A model generated the notes under the pieces. It was not told the origin of the DNA, searched no databases, and saw only the letters and a list, made by a program, of their open reading frames with translations. A stretch of DNA of 64,000 bases. Source: Flavobacteriaceae bacterium bin25 (GTDB lineage Bacteria; Bacteroidota; Bacteroidia; Flavobacteriales; Flavobacteriaceae). Shown in pieces: positions 47,362 through 55,431 of this stretch. The first letter of the stretch is position 1. The number at the start of each line of letters is the position of its first letter. The stretch spans positions 1-64,000 of the forward strand of contig MPMN01000005.1 of assembly GCA_002238525.1 (NCBI GenBank). Direction: 5' to 3'. The position numbers were made by a program, and so were the translations under genes.

Positions 47362-47654
47362 GATAGTTGATCTATTTAATTGATTCCAATTGCTGGAATA
47401 GAGGTTTTCATCAAATGTATAAAGGTATTAAAGATGAAAACCTTTATCTTGAATCTGCAGTCTACTATCTAATTTCCCTCTAAATTCCAATGTGATGGTT
47501 ACATCTTTTAATTTATTTTCAATGCTGTTTATGTTTGATGATGATTCTCGCAAAGATTTCTCTTCCACTTATTTTAAAACGACTTACTTTTCCCGTTTTG
47601 GATTTCATTAGTGGTCTATCCATGTTGATGATTTGAAATTGTAATGGATTGAAT

Positions 47655-48494
47655 TTATCCATGAAAGTAATAGGAACACCCATATACCCCCCCCCAATTT
47701 TTGGGAATATCCTTTACTTTACTCACCTCAATGGCATCGTAATTATCGTAATGCGGAAACTCATCAGGCGTGTATTTCTTGGTTAATATCAATTCCTCAT
47801 TTCTCCTGGAATGCGAAAGATTAGTAAACCATTTTACCCCATTGGCTTTAATTATCCTCGTACCATCCTCTTGAACCCTATATGATTTTGAAGTTAGTGG
47901 ATAATAACTCGGAATTGCAAACTCCCTTAAACTCCCCATTCCCAACCAAACTTTATTTTCTTTTATAAGAGGAAATACTTCTTTATATGTTATTGCGTTC
48001 TGATGTCCCACTATCAAAAACTTCTTATCATATTTTATCAATTGTGCTACATACTCTCCAAATAACGAAAAAGGGGGATTGGTAACTACAATATCTGCTG
48101 TTTTGAGCAGTTCTATACATTCACTACTTCTAAAATCACCATCACCTTCTAAACGCTTTACCTCAATTTCTTCTGCATCTGGTCTTCGATTATCATTTTT
48201 ATCTCCAGTGTATTCAATATATGCAACTCTTTCGGCTTCTTTGTGTTGACTAAAAATGTCTGCATTTTGGTTTTTGTAACATGTAGTAATTAATTTTTTG
48301 AGCCCTAACTCTTCAAAATTATATGAGAAATAGTGAAAGAAATTACTAACCTTCGGATCATCGCAATTACAATAAACGACCTTATTTCTAAAGTGGACTT
48401 TGTAATGCTTCAATTCGTTTTCTATGTCCCGTAATTGAGTGTAGAACTCATCCTTCTTTGCTCTTTTTGCTGACCTTAAATTTTTATTTCTCAT
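47655..48494 (-). CDS. EcoRI-type adenine methyltransferase, unit 20 (first in array 2, tail out of frame)
   Basis: Cassette B; NPPFSLFGEYVAQ, with Gly in place of Arg. SQHKEAERVAY variant. Nine G at 47687-47695. T5 tail at 47519-47683. It lies 51 nt after the SNase-like gene with no separate array-type leader, so it is probably co-transcribed with that gene. Confidence 0.88.
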   Translation of the reverse strand: MRNKNLRSAKRAKKDEFYTQLRDIENELKHYKVHFRNKVVYCNCDDPKVSNFFHYFSYNFEELGLKKLITTCYKNQNADIFSQHKEAERVAYIEYTGDKNDNRRPDAEEIEVKRLEGDGDFRSSECIELLKTADIVVTNPPFSLFGEYVAQLIKYDKKFLIVGHQNAITYKEVFPLIKENKVWLGMGSLREFAIPSYYPLTSKSYRVQEDGTRIIKANGVKWFTNLSHSRRNEELILTKKYTPDEFPHYDNYDAIEVSKVKDIPKNWGGVYGCSYYFHG

Positions 48495-48545
48495 GATAAT
48501 TCATCTATTTTTAGTTAACTGCTTCCAACTGCTGAAATAAAAGAT

Positions 48546-49043
48546 TTAAAAACACCAATTCTTTTTCTTCCATCCATATGCATCTCCATATGGTGTAGCC
48601 AATCCTCTATGAATGATTTTATCGGCATACAATTCTCCATCAATATATACATCCGCCACAATTCTAAAGTATTTCCCCCTTTCAACATTTTTTATTTCGA
48701 TGGTTTGGGCATTATTTAATAGATTGTTTAGATAGTTCTTGGCTTCCTTTGCTTTATCTTTTTCCTTTTGACAATCACCCCTGATTTCGGGAGTATCTAT
48801 CCGGGCGATTCTGATGGGGATTTTCTTGCAAAAAACATCGAAATTGCAGTTCAGGTCAGCATAAAAAGTATCGCCATCATAAACATAATTCACTTTGGTT
48901 ACTTTGATAAGGCTTCCTTTTGAACCTCGTTCGACTTGTCCCCATACTGAGTATGCTGATAACGGCAGAATGGTGCATAGGAGGAATAAAAAATAGATCG
49001 CTTTTTCTACTATCAGCTGGGGTGTATTCAATCTTTTCATCAC
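48546..49043 (-). CDS. Secreted staphylococcal-nuclease-like (SNase) protein heading array 2
   Basis: 165 residues. A hydrophobic signal-like segment (about 15-35, ending near VWGQ), then the SNase OB-fold with YDGDTFYADL, IRIARIDTPEIRG and RGKYFRIVADVYIDG; these match the catalytic Asp, Arg, Glu and second Arg regions of the family. It probably degrades nucleic acids in the periplasm or outside the cell. A frameshifted paralogue heads array 1 in the same relative place, so it seems to belong to the duplicated locus. Confidence 0.85.
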   Translation of the reverse strand: MMKRLNTPQLIVEKAIYFLFLLCTILPLSAYSVWGQVERGSKGSLIKVTKVNYVYDGDTFYADLNCNFDVFCKKIPIRIARIDTPEIRGDCQKEKDKAKEAKNYLNNLLNNAQTIEIKNVERGKYFRIVADVYIDGELYADKIIHRGLATPYGDAYGWKKKNWCF

Positions 49044-49163
49044 TTTGGAGAAATACTAAGAGAAATGTTGTGAGCAACTATTTTTTTGTTTCGAATATAA
49101 CCCCTAGGGAAATAATAAAATTGATATATAGAAGTAAAGTTAAACTTTTCTAATTTTACTCAT

Positions 49164-50063
49164 ATGAATTTAGTCTACAAAACATTTCTAGCACTTCTGA
49201 TTTCTCTTTTCTTCTATGGCAATAGTCACGGACAATGGTTGCAAGAAAAAGGCAGTGCTTACGTTAAGTTAGGTACATGGCACATACTAGCTGATCAACA
49301 TTATACCACTTCAAACCAGGCAGATGAAAACGCTACAAGAGGTCTCTGGATTAATAGTCTCTTTTTTCAATATGGGATTTCAAATAACATTAATCTAGTT
49401 GGGTATTTACCCTTTTTGGTTAGCGCATACTCGTATGCCCAAGTATCATTAGTAAATGACGAAGTCTTAATACCCGAAGGAAGACTATATAGTTTAGGTG
49501 ATACCGATCTATCCCTGGAAGTTGGACTTTTCAAATTAAAATCTTGGGTTTTTTCATCTAGCCTGAAGTTTTCAATCCCAACAGGTAATTCAACAGGAAT
49601 CCCCGAAGAGGATATAGACCACCCTAAACTGTTGGAGATTAGAAATAGTTTCCAAACAGGAGATGGAGAATTCAACCAACAACTAGGAATTAATTTAGGA
49701 ACAAGCTACACCCTTTGGGATACGCCAGCATATTTCAAAACTAACTTAGGATATAATAATCGAACTAAAGGCTACTCGGATGAATTTCACATTGCACTAG
49801 AAACCGGACTCCAACTGTTCGAAAATCGTTTCTTAATACTTGGCTCAGCTCATCTAACCAAATCCACATACAATGGAGATCTCGAAGGACAAGATGATGG
49901 ATCGTTCTTTGCCAATAATCTAGAAAGTTTAGCACTACGAGCAGAAACTGCATTTGAACTATTCAATAACGCAGGAATCTCTTTTGGGGTTTCATATCCC
50001 GTCTGGGGAAGATTGGTCTTTAAGGATATGGTATACTTAGGTGGAATTTATCTTAACTACTAG
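49164..50063 (+). CDS. Outer-membrane beta-barrel protein of unknown role
   Basis: 299 residues with a signal peptide (MNLVYKTFLALLISLFF to HGQ) and many alternating amphipathic strands, ending in an aromatic-terminated strand (GGIYLNY), as in outer-membrane beta-barrels. Glycine-rich strand turns and segments such as FSIPTGNSTGIPEEDIDHP suggest a transporter-like barrel. Substrate unknown. It is transcribed divergently from the SNase gene and lies outside the island. Confidence 0.65.
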   Translation: MNLVYKTFLALLISLFFYGNSHGQWLQEKGSAYVKLGTWHILADQHYTTSNQADENATRGLWINSLFFQYGISNNINLVGYLPFLVSAYSYAQVSLVNDEVLIPEGRLYSLGDTDLSLEVGLFKLKSWVFSSSLKFSIPTGNSTGIPEEDIDHPKLLEIRNSFQTGDGEFNQQLGINLGTSYTLWDTPAYFKTNLGYNNRTKGYSDEFHIALETGLQLFENRFLILGSAHLTKSTYNGDLEGQDDGSFFANNLESLALRAETAFELFNNAGISFGVSYPVWGRLVFKDMVYLGGIYLNY

Positions 50064-50102
50064 CAATTGAGTATTACCCTACTTGACGATAGCAATATGT
50101 TC

Positions 50103-51344
50103 TCATATTTTCCGGTTAGGACTGCACCTTGAAATGTCAATACTGCTCTTTTGGTTTGAAACAATCTGGGAAACCAACTTTCCCGTAACAGGCCCCAAAC
50201 TCCAACCAACCATCGCATGACCTGTAGCTAAGATGAGGTTATCACAACCCCTTATCCTTCCAATGTAAGGAACCCCATCCGGAGTAAGAGGTCGAAAACC
50301 CATCTGAACGCATTCACAATTTTCCTTACTAAAATTGACATCTGGATAATAACTTTGGGCAGCTATTCGTATCGCTTCTACCCTCTTGAAATTGATTTGC
50401 CCATCAAAACCTGATATTTCCATCGTTCCACCTATTCTCGTTTTACCAAACATTGGAGTCACCGCAACCTTTGCCTCAGTCAATATAGCAGGTAGAGAAA
50501 TCCCCGAATAATTGATATGAAAACTATACCCCTTGCCCGGTTGCAACAATAAATCTATACCAATTGATTTCAGTAATTTTCCTGACCATGATCCTGATGC
50601 CAATACAATTTCGTCAGCCTCAATGGATTGTTTGCCATCACAAAGAATGACCCTATTGGCCTTGGTTTTTTCTAATCTGGTGATTTCTTTGTTGAACAAA
50701 AATTCTACCCCATGGCTGTTTAAGTATTCAAATAAACCCTTCATGAAAATGTCAGGGGTAGTATGAGCATCATCTTTGTACCAAAAAGCTCCTTCTATAT
50801 CCATAGGTGCCTGCTGCATTTGATCGACTTGTTCTTTTGACAATTGGTGTATTTCCAATCCCAAGTCTCGACCCCGTTTCGCTAACTGAGATTCTATTTT
50901 TTCGACTTTTGAGGTTCTGTATGTAGCCAATAGTCCAGATTCAGACAAACCAAAATCAAATTTCAACTTTTGACTCAATTCTTTGTATAGACGTTTACTC
51001 ATCATGCTCATTTTGAGTAAAGTATCAATTGAACTTTCTACATTTTTTGGGGTTGCATTGCCGATAAAACGAATCCCCCATCTCAAAAAATCTAAATCAA
51101 ATCTTGGTTTAATATAAAGCGGTCCCGATGGATCTAATAAAAATTTAAGCGCTGTGCGTAAAATACCAGGACTTACCATAGGTGTAAAATGACTCGGAGT
51201 AATATACCCTGAGTTTAGATATGAAGTCCCCTTGCCAACTTGAGCTTTGTCTATAACCAAAACTTGATGACCCTCATGATGTAGATAATAGGCGCAACTC
51301 ATTCCAATAATTCCTGCACCCAAAACAATTACCCTCTTTTTCAC
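50103..51344 (-). CDS. FAD-dependent D-amino acid (cis-4-hydroxy-D-proline) dehydrogenase
   Basis: 413 residues, DadA/DAO family. The N-terminal dinucleotide-binding site is VIVLGAGIIGMSCAYYLHHEG; GTSYLNSGYITPSHFTPM follows, and the C-terminal FAD segment is RPLTPDGVPYIG ... LATGHAMVGWSLGP. With the neighbouring epimerase, deaminase and semialdehyde dehydrogenase it should oxidise cis-4-hydroxy-D-proline to 1-pyrroline-4-hydroxy-2-carboxylate, passing electrons to the respiratory chain. It is the last gene of the operon, 8 nt after the epimerase. The substrate is inferred from the operon. Confidence 0.82.
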   Translation of the reverse strand: MKKRVIVLGAGIIGMSCAYYLHHEGHQVLVIDKAQVGKGTSYLNSGYITPSHFTPMVSPGILRTALKFLLDPSGPLYIKPRFDLDFLRWGIRFIGNATPKNVESSIDTLLKMSMMSKRLYKELSQKLKFDFGLSESGLLATYRTSKVEKIESQLAKRGRDLGLEIHQLSKEQVDQMQQAPMDIEGAFWYKDDAHTTPDIFMKGLFEYLNSHGVEFLFNKEITRLEKTKANRVILCDGKQSIEADEIVLASGSWSGKLLKSIGIDLLLQPGKGYSFHINYSGISLPAILTEAKVAVTPMFGKTRIGGTMEISGFDGQINFKRVEAIRIAAQSYYPDVNFSKENCECVQMGFRPLTPDGVPYIGRIRGCDNLILATGHAMVGWSLGPVTGKLVSQIVSNQKSSIDISRCSPNRKI

Positions 51345-51352
51345 TAAATAAC

Positions 51353-52363
51353 TTAGAAAACTTGAAAGCCCTGTGGAAAATATTCCTTAGGATCCAAAAT
51401 GATTTGATTGTAACCTGTAACTGTGGCTTTGGCCTCTATTGAAGGGATAATTGCTTCAAAGGGTCCAACCCGAGTTAACTTTTCTATACCTCCCTTGAAA
51501 GTAGAGCCAATAATGCTTTCATGTATAAAAGTATCCCCCAGCATTAATTCTCTTTTCGAAAACAACTGAGCCATCCTTGCAGAAGTGCCAGTTCCACAAG
51601 GTGATCGATCTATTGCGTTTTGACCATAGAGTACAGCATTTCGAGCCGATGAACACTTCTTTTTTGGTCTTCCTGTCCAAAGGACATGAGAACACCCTTT
51701 TATTTGTTTATCTACTGGATGGATGATGGTATAATCTTCATTGATTATAATACGCAGTTCACGCCCCATCTCAATTAAATCATGTACAGAATAATCAGCC
51801 ATATCACGATAATTATTTTGCGGGGACACTATGGCATAAAAATTCCCTCCAAATGCAATATCAACAGATACTTCACCCAGAGAAGATAATCTTATCTTCA
51901 GATTTTCTTTGTATAAAAAGGAGGGAACGTTTAGTAATCTTACCCATTGAACTCGATTTTTCTGCATAGAATAAGTAACCTCAATCAAACCCGAGGGTGT
52001 TTCTATTCTGAGCTTGTTTGGAATTTTGGGCTTGACCAAATCATTTTCGAGTAAAATAGTTGTCAATCCTATCAGCCCATGACCACACATAGGTAGGCAA
52101 CCACTTGTTTCTATAAATATGATGGCAAGATCATTTTTTGAGTCTATCGGTGGATAGTAAAATCCCCCACTCATCATGTCGTGCCCTCTGGGTTCAAAAA
52201 CCAGACCTTTTCTTATCCAATCAAACCGTTTGATGAAATCAATTCTTCGCTCACCCATTGACTGACCATGGAGAACTGGTTTGGGACTTTTGACTAGCCG
52301 TACTGGATTACCTGCTGTATTTCCATCAATACAGTCGAAGATATATCTCTTCTCTGGATTCAT
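51353..52363 (-). CDS. 4-hydroxyproline 2-epimerase (proline racemase family)
   Basis: 336 residues. Both catalytic cysteines of the family are present, in LPMCGHGLIGL and DRSPCGTGTSARM, which fits an epimerase rather than a dehydratase, where one is Thr. It converts trans-4-hydroxy-L-proline to cis-4-hydroxy-D-proline by two-base proton exchange. It lies 3 nt after the semialdehyde dehydrogenase. The four-gene set makes hydroxyproline more likely than proline as substrate. Confidence 0.88.
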   Translation of the reverse strand: MNPEKRYIFDCIDGNTAGNPVRLVKSPKPVLHGQSMGERRIDFIKRFDWIRKGLVFEPRGHDMMSGGFYYPPIDSKNDLAIIFIETSGCLPMCGHGLIGLTTILLENDLVKPKIPNKLRIETPSGLIEVTYSMQKNRVQWVRLLNVPSFLYKENLKIRLSSLGEVSVDIAFGGNFYAIVSPQNNYRDMADYSVHDLIEMGRELRIIINEDYTIIHPVDKQIKGCSHVLWTGRPKKKCSSARNAVLYGQNAIDRSPCGTGTSARMAQLFSKRELMLGDTFIHESIIGSTFKGGIEKLTRVGPFEAIIPSIEAKATVTGYNQIILDPKEYFPQGFQVF

Positions 52364-52366
52364 CTT

Positions 52367-53896
52367 TTAATGAATCCCCCAGACATCGTTTAATTGTCGG
52401 TATATGCCTAATGGATTGCTATCCTGAAGTGTCTCCGGTAACAAATCATCGGGACAACTCTGATAGGTTATGGGTCTCAACCATCGATAAATTGCATCTG
52501 TACCAACCGAAGTGAATCTCCAATCAGTGGTAGCTGGATAAGGCCCACCATGAGTCATAGTTGATTTTAGGACAACACCCGTAGGCACTCCATCAAACAA
52601 TAGCCTCCCAGCGATATGTCCTAATGAATCTGAAATTCTGGACACCGTATTAGATTCGCTCCGAGACCCAAGAATACTCAAAGTCAATTGTCCAGGAAAC
52701 TCTTTTGCAAGCAGTGTAAGCAGCTGATAATCATCAAAAAGAACAATCAAACTATAAGGTCCAAAAACCTCCTGTATAAGATCCGGATACCGGTGGAGTT
52801 GATCTATTCCAACAACCCCGCAAGCCCCTAAAGATGATTTTGATTGATACAACTTCAAATCAGGGATCCCTTCTTTGAGGTTCTGGATTTTACTGACATA
52901 ATTTTTATGGATGTCTCCATGGACAAATTGATTTATATCTGTTGATGTTATTTTATTAATAAAATCCTGTATAAACGAATGTTGTGAATCATTGGTTTGA
53001 ATAAAAATCAATCCTGGATTGGTACAAAATTGACCTGACCCTAACAACACTGATTCAGCTATTTGGTTGGCTAAATTCTGGTCTGAGTTTAATTTATCTC
53101 TCAAAATAATTATAGGGTTGACGCTCCCCATCTCGGCAAAAACAGGTATCGGTATAGATCTCTTTTGGGCTAAATCAAAAAGAGCCTTTCCCCCATTATG
53201 ACTCCCTGTAAAACCAACTCCCTTGAGTTTAGGATGCATAATTAGACGCTGGCCAATGGAATAATCAGCACCATGTAAATGAGCAACTAAACCAGGGTGA
53301 AGATTCGAACGGGTTACAGCCTGTATCATACAACTAGCTACTAGTTCACTTGTTGCGGGATGAAAAGGATGCCCCTTTATGATTACTGGACAACCGGATG
53401 CTAAGGCAGAAATTGTGTCGCCACCAGCAGATGAAAACGCCAATGGAAAATTACTTGCACCAAAAACGGCAATCGGTCCGATTGGTACCAGAACCTTACG
53501 CAAATCGGGAGTTGCATCTGTTGAATGGTCAATTTTGGCATGTAAGTATTGTCCTTTTTCCAAAAGCCGGACAAAAGTTCCAATTTGGGATATGGTTCGG
53601 CCGAATTCACCGTTTGCTCTTCCTTGGCCATAATGAGATTCGGATTGATACGTCTGAATAATTATTTCCTTATGACTATTTATCTCATCAGCGATATTGC
53701 TCAGTAGTCTGGCAAGCTGTTGGGGCGATAAAGACTTTGACTCTTCAAAAGCCAAGGCGGCTTGGTCAAGAGCCAAGTCAATTTTATCTTTGCTCGCTTC
53801 ATAAAAAGGAATGTCTTCGAATAAGTAAAACTGATTGTCATTTGAATTTGAGGCTTCTTGATATAATCCTCCTACTTGACTGAGACCTTTGATCAT
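52367..53896 (-). CDS. 2,5-dioxovalerate (alpha-ketoglutarate semialdehyde) dehydrogenase
   Basis: 509 residues, aldehyde dehydrogenase superfamily. Recognisable are VFGASNFPLAFSSAGGDTIS (cofactor site), FTGSHNGGKALF, EMGSVNPIII and GSGQFCTNPGL with the catalytic Cys, plus EVFGPYSLIV. The SNFPLAF form is typical of KGSA dehydrogenases. It catalyses the last step of hydroxyproline, glucarate or arabinose catabolism, giving 2-oxoglutarate; the neighbours favour hydroxyproline. Confidence 0.88.
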   Translation of the reverse strand: MIKGLSQVGGLYQEASNSNDNQFYLFEDIPFYEASKDKIDLALDQAALAFEESKSLSPQQLARLLSNIADEINSHKEIIIQTYQSESHYGQGRANGEFGRTISQIGTFVRLLEKGQYLHAKIDHSTDATPDLRKVLVPIGPIAVFGASNFPLAFSSAGGDTISALASGCPVIIKGHPFHPATSELVASCMIQAVTRSNLHPGLVAHLHGADYSIGQRLIMHPKLKGVGFTGSHNGGKALFDLAQKRSIPIPVFAEMGSVNPIIILRDKLNSDQNLANQIAESVLLGSGQFCTNPGLIFIQTNDSQHSFIQDFINKITSTDINQFVHGDIHKNYVSKIQNLKEGIPDLKLYQSKSSLGACGVVGIDQLHRYPDLIQEVFGPYSLIVLFDDYQLLTLLAKEFPGQLTLSILGSRSESNTVSRISDSLGHIAGRLLFDGVPTGVVLKSTMTHGGPYPATTDWRFTSVGTDAIYRWLRPITYQSCPDDLLPETLQDSNPLGIYRQLNDVWGIH

Positions 53897-53901
53897 AGAA
53901 T

Positions 53902-54822
53902 TTATTTTATGGCCGATATATTCAACCGATTTTTTAATGCAATCTTAAGCATTTCATCGATTTGTTTTGCATTGTTTTTAGATAATGGTAATCTAGGTTT
54001 TCGAACATGACCAGTACCCATATTGGTCTGAAGCTCACAATACTTGATGTTTTGAACCAACTGAGGTGATAGGTCTAATTCTAAAAGGGGTAAAAACCAT
54101 TTCAGTACTGTTCTTGCCTGTTCAATTTTGTTATCCTTTACTAGATTAAAGATAGCCATTGTTTCAGTTGGAAAAGCATTGCAAAGCCCAGCTACCCATC
54201 CGTCTGCACCCAACACAAGACTCTCTAAAGCAATTGTATCTACCCCACATAGTACTTTGAATCGATCACCGAATTTATTTTTGATTCTCACCACATTAGT
54301 AACATCTCTTGAAGATTCTTTGATAGCTTGAATATTAGAAAATTCAGCCAAATTTTCGAGCATCTCGAAAGTAATTTGAATTTGATAATCAATGGGGTTA
54401 TTGTATAACATTATTGGCAGGTTGGTAGATTGAGCAACGTCTCGAAAAAATTGTTCTGTTTCTCTATCAGTAGCTCTATAACGCATGGGAGGTAAGAGCA
54501 TAATACCATCAGCACCTCCATACTGAGCTAATTCAGCATACCTTATGGCTTTTGATGTAGAAGCTTCTGCTATATTCATAATAACAGGTATCTTATTCTG
54601 AGCAACCTCCAAAGCTGACTTTAAAAGTTGTGACCTCTCGGGTTGTTCCAAGGTAGATGCCTCTCCCAAAGAGCCTGCCAATACCACGCCATTGATTCCA
54701 GCAGACATTTGGGTTTTTAAGTTTTTAGAAAAAGCTTTTAGATCTAGCTCTGAACGATTGTTAAACTGAGTAGTAATGGCAGGATAGATACCACTCCAAG
54801 ACACCTTTTTCGGATGATACAT
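53902..54822 (-). CDS. 1-pyrroline-4-hydroxy-2-carboxylate deaminase (DHDPS superfamily)
   Basis: 306 residues, DapA-like TIM barrel. The Schiff-base Lys is in IQAIKESSRDV and the catalytic Tyr in IMLYNNPIDYQ; AGSLGEASTLEQPER is the family phosphate/carboxylate loop. In this operon it should deaminate and dehydrate the pyrroline product to 2-oxoglutarate semialdehyde. First gene of the operon, 5 nt before the dehydrogenase. A true DapA is less likely, given the operon. Confidence 0.85.
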   Translation of the reverse strand: MYHPKKVSWSGIYPAITTQFNNRSELDLKAFSKNLKTQMSAGINGVVLAGSLGEASTLEQPERSQLLKSALEVAQNKIPVIMNIAEASTSKAIRYAELAQYGGADGIMLLPPMRYRATDRETEQFFRDVAQSTNLPIMLYNNPIDYQIQITFEMLENLAEFSNIQAIKESSRDVTNVVRIKNKFGDRFKVLCGVDTIALESLVLGADGWVAGLCNAFPTETMAIFNLVKDNKIEQARTVLKWFLPLLELDLSPQLVQNIKYCELQTNMGTGHVRKPRLPLSKNNAKQIDEMLKIALKNRLNISAIK

Positions 54823-54838
54823 CTGCCCATTTTGAGCT

Positions 54839-54846
54839 CAAATGTA
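54839..54846 (-). promoter_or_regulatory. Probable -7 box of the hydroxyproline operon
   Basis: TACATTTG on the minus strand matches TAnnTTTG, 16 nt before the operon's first ATG. A TTAC about 18 nt upstream is a weak -33 candidate. It lies in the 81-nt divergent region shared with ogt. Confidence 0.4.
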
Positions 54847-54903
54847 GTCATTTTTTGTCATATGGTAATTTGATATGCCCTGTAAATCCAGAGATATTGT
54901 ATA

Positions 54904-55431
54904 TTGCTTGATATGTCAAAAACCTCGAAAGCCGAATTCCAGAACTTGAACATTGGATACTTTGATTCCCCTCTGGGTCTTATTGAATTAAAAACCCAGA
55001 ATGATTGCCTAATAGGACTCAGATTTGTAGATAAAAAGTCTAAAAAAGTAGATCAAGTAGGTTCTTTTCAGTTAGAAGTTTGTCAGCAGCTCAAGGCCTA
55101 TTTTAATCTTCAACTCCAGTGTTTTTCCTTGAACATGTATGCAAAAGGAACACCATTTCAGCAAAAAGTTTGGGCTTTTGTAAAAAATACCAGATACAAC
55201 ACCACAGTGTCCTATCAGTATGTAGCCAATGAGATGAAAATCCCTAGTTCAACCAGAGCTATAGCATCAGCAATTGGGAAAAATCCCATATTAATCGTTA
55301 TTCCTTGTCACCGAATAATCGGTTCAGACGGGTCCTTGAAAGGTTATTCAGCGGGTATAAGAATAAAGGCTAAACTAATTGATATGGAAAACAAGAAGTT
55401 TTTCTTTTCGTTGCCGTTAAACAACTTATGA
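54904..55431 (+). CDS. ogt: Methylated-DNA--protein-cysteine S-methyltransferase (Ogt/MGMT)
   Basis: 175 residues. The active-site Cys is in IVIPCHRIIGSDGSLKGYSAG, with the winged-helix recognition region TTVSYQYVANEMKIPSSTRAIASAIGKNP before it. It removes O6-methylguanine adducts by transferring the alkyl group to its own Cys. The stop overlaps the ATG of the serine hydrolase gene (ATGA). Divergent from the hydroxyproline operon. Confidence 0.93.
   Translation: MLDMSKTSKAEFQNLNIGYFDSPLGLIELKTQNDCLIGLRFVDKKSKKVDQVGSFQLEVCQQLKAYFNLQLQCFSLNMYAKGTPFQQKVWAFVKNTRYNTTVSYQYVANEMKIPSSTRAIASAIGKNPILIVIPCHRIIGSDGSLKGYSAGIRIKAKLIDMENKKFFFSLPLNNL

Larger units (their letters stand above)
35458..48494 (-). 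repeat. Methyltransferase array 2: eleven tandem EcoRI-type units
   Basis: Eleven direct repeats of about 1.13-1.31 kb on the minus strand, between the intact SNase-like gene (48546-49043) and DUF262-HNH copy 2. Unit structure is as in array 1. Ten carry a nine-G run; one (unit 12) has an interrupted run and is in frame. Units 14-19 carry a consensus TAnnTTTG box 50-56 nt before their start codons, unlike most array 1 units. Confidence 0.93.

Noticed and set aside
7039-47695. Nine-G runs dismissed as homopolymer sequencing errors
   Set aside because: Not excluded for single units, but two interrupted runs keep nine positions and all other genes in the window have intact frames, so a systematic error is less likely.
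6871-48494. Inversion-type shufflon
   Set aside because: All 20 units have the same orientation and no inverted partial copy or recombinase gene was seen; exchange by homologous recombination fits better.
7000-48500. Many plus-strand frames of 60-130 codons inside the arrays (such as LSSSIHSLLLKSP repeats)
   Set aside because: They are antisense shadows repeated because the methyltransferase genes repeat; no starts or sites of their own.
48920-49153. Plus-strand frame of 77 codons
   Set aside because: It lies opposite the signal-peptide region of the SNase gene and has no recognisable features.
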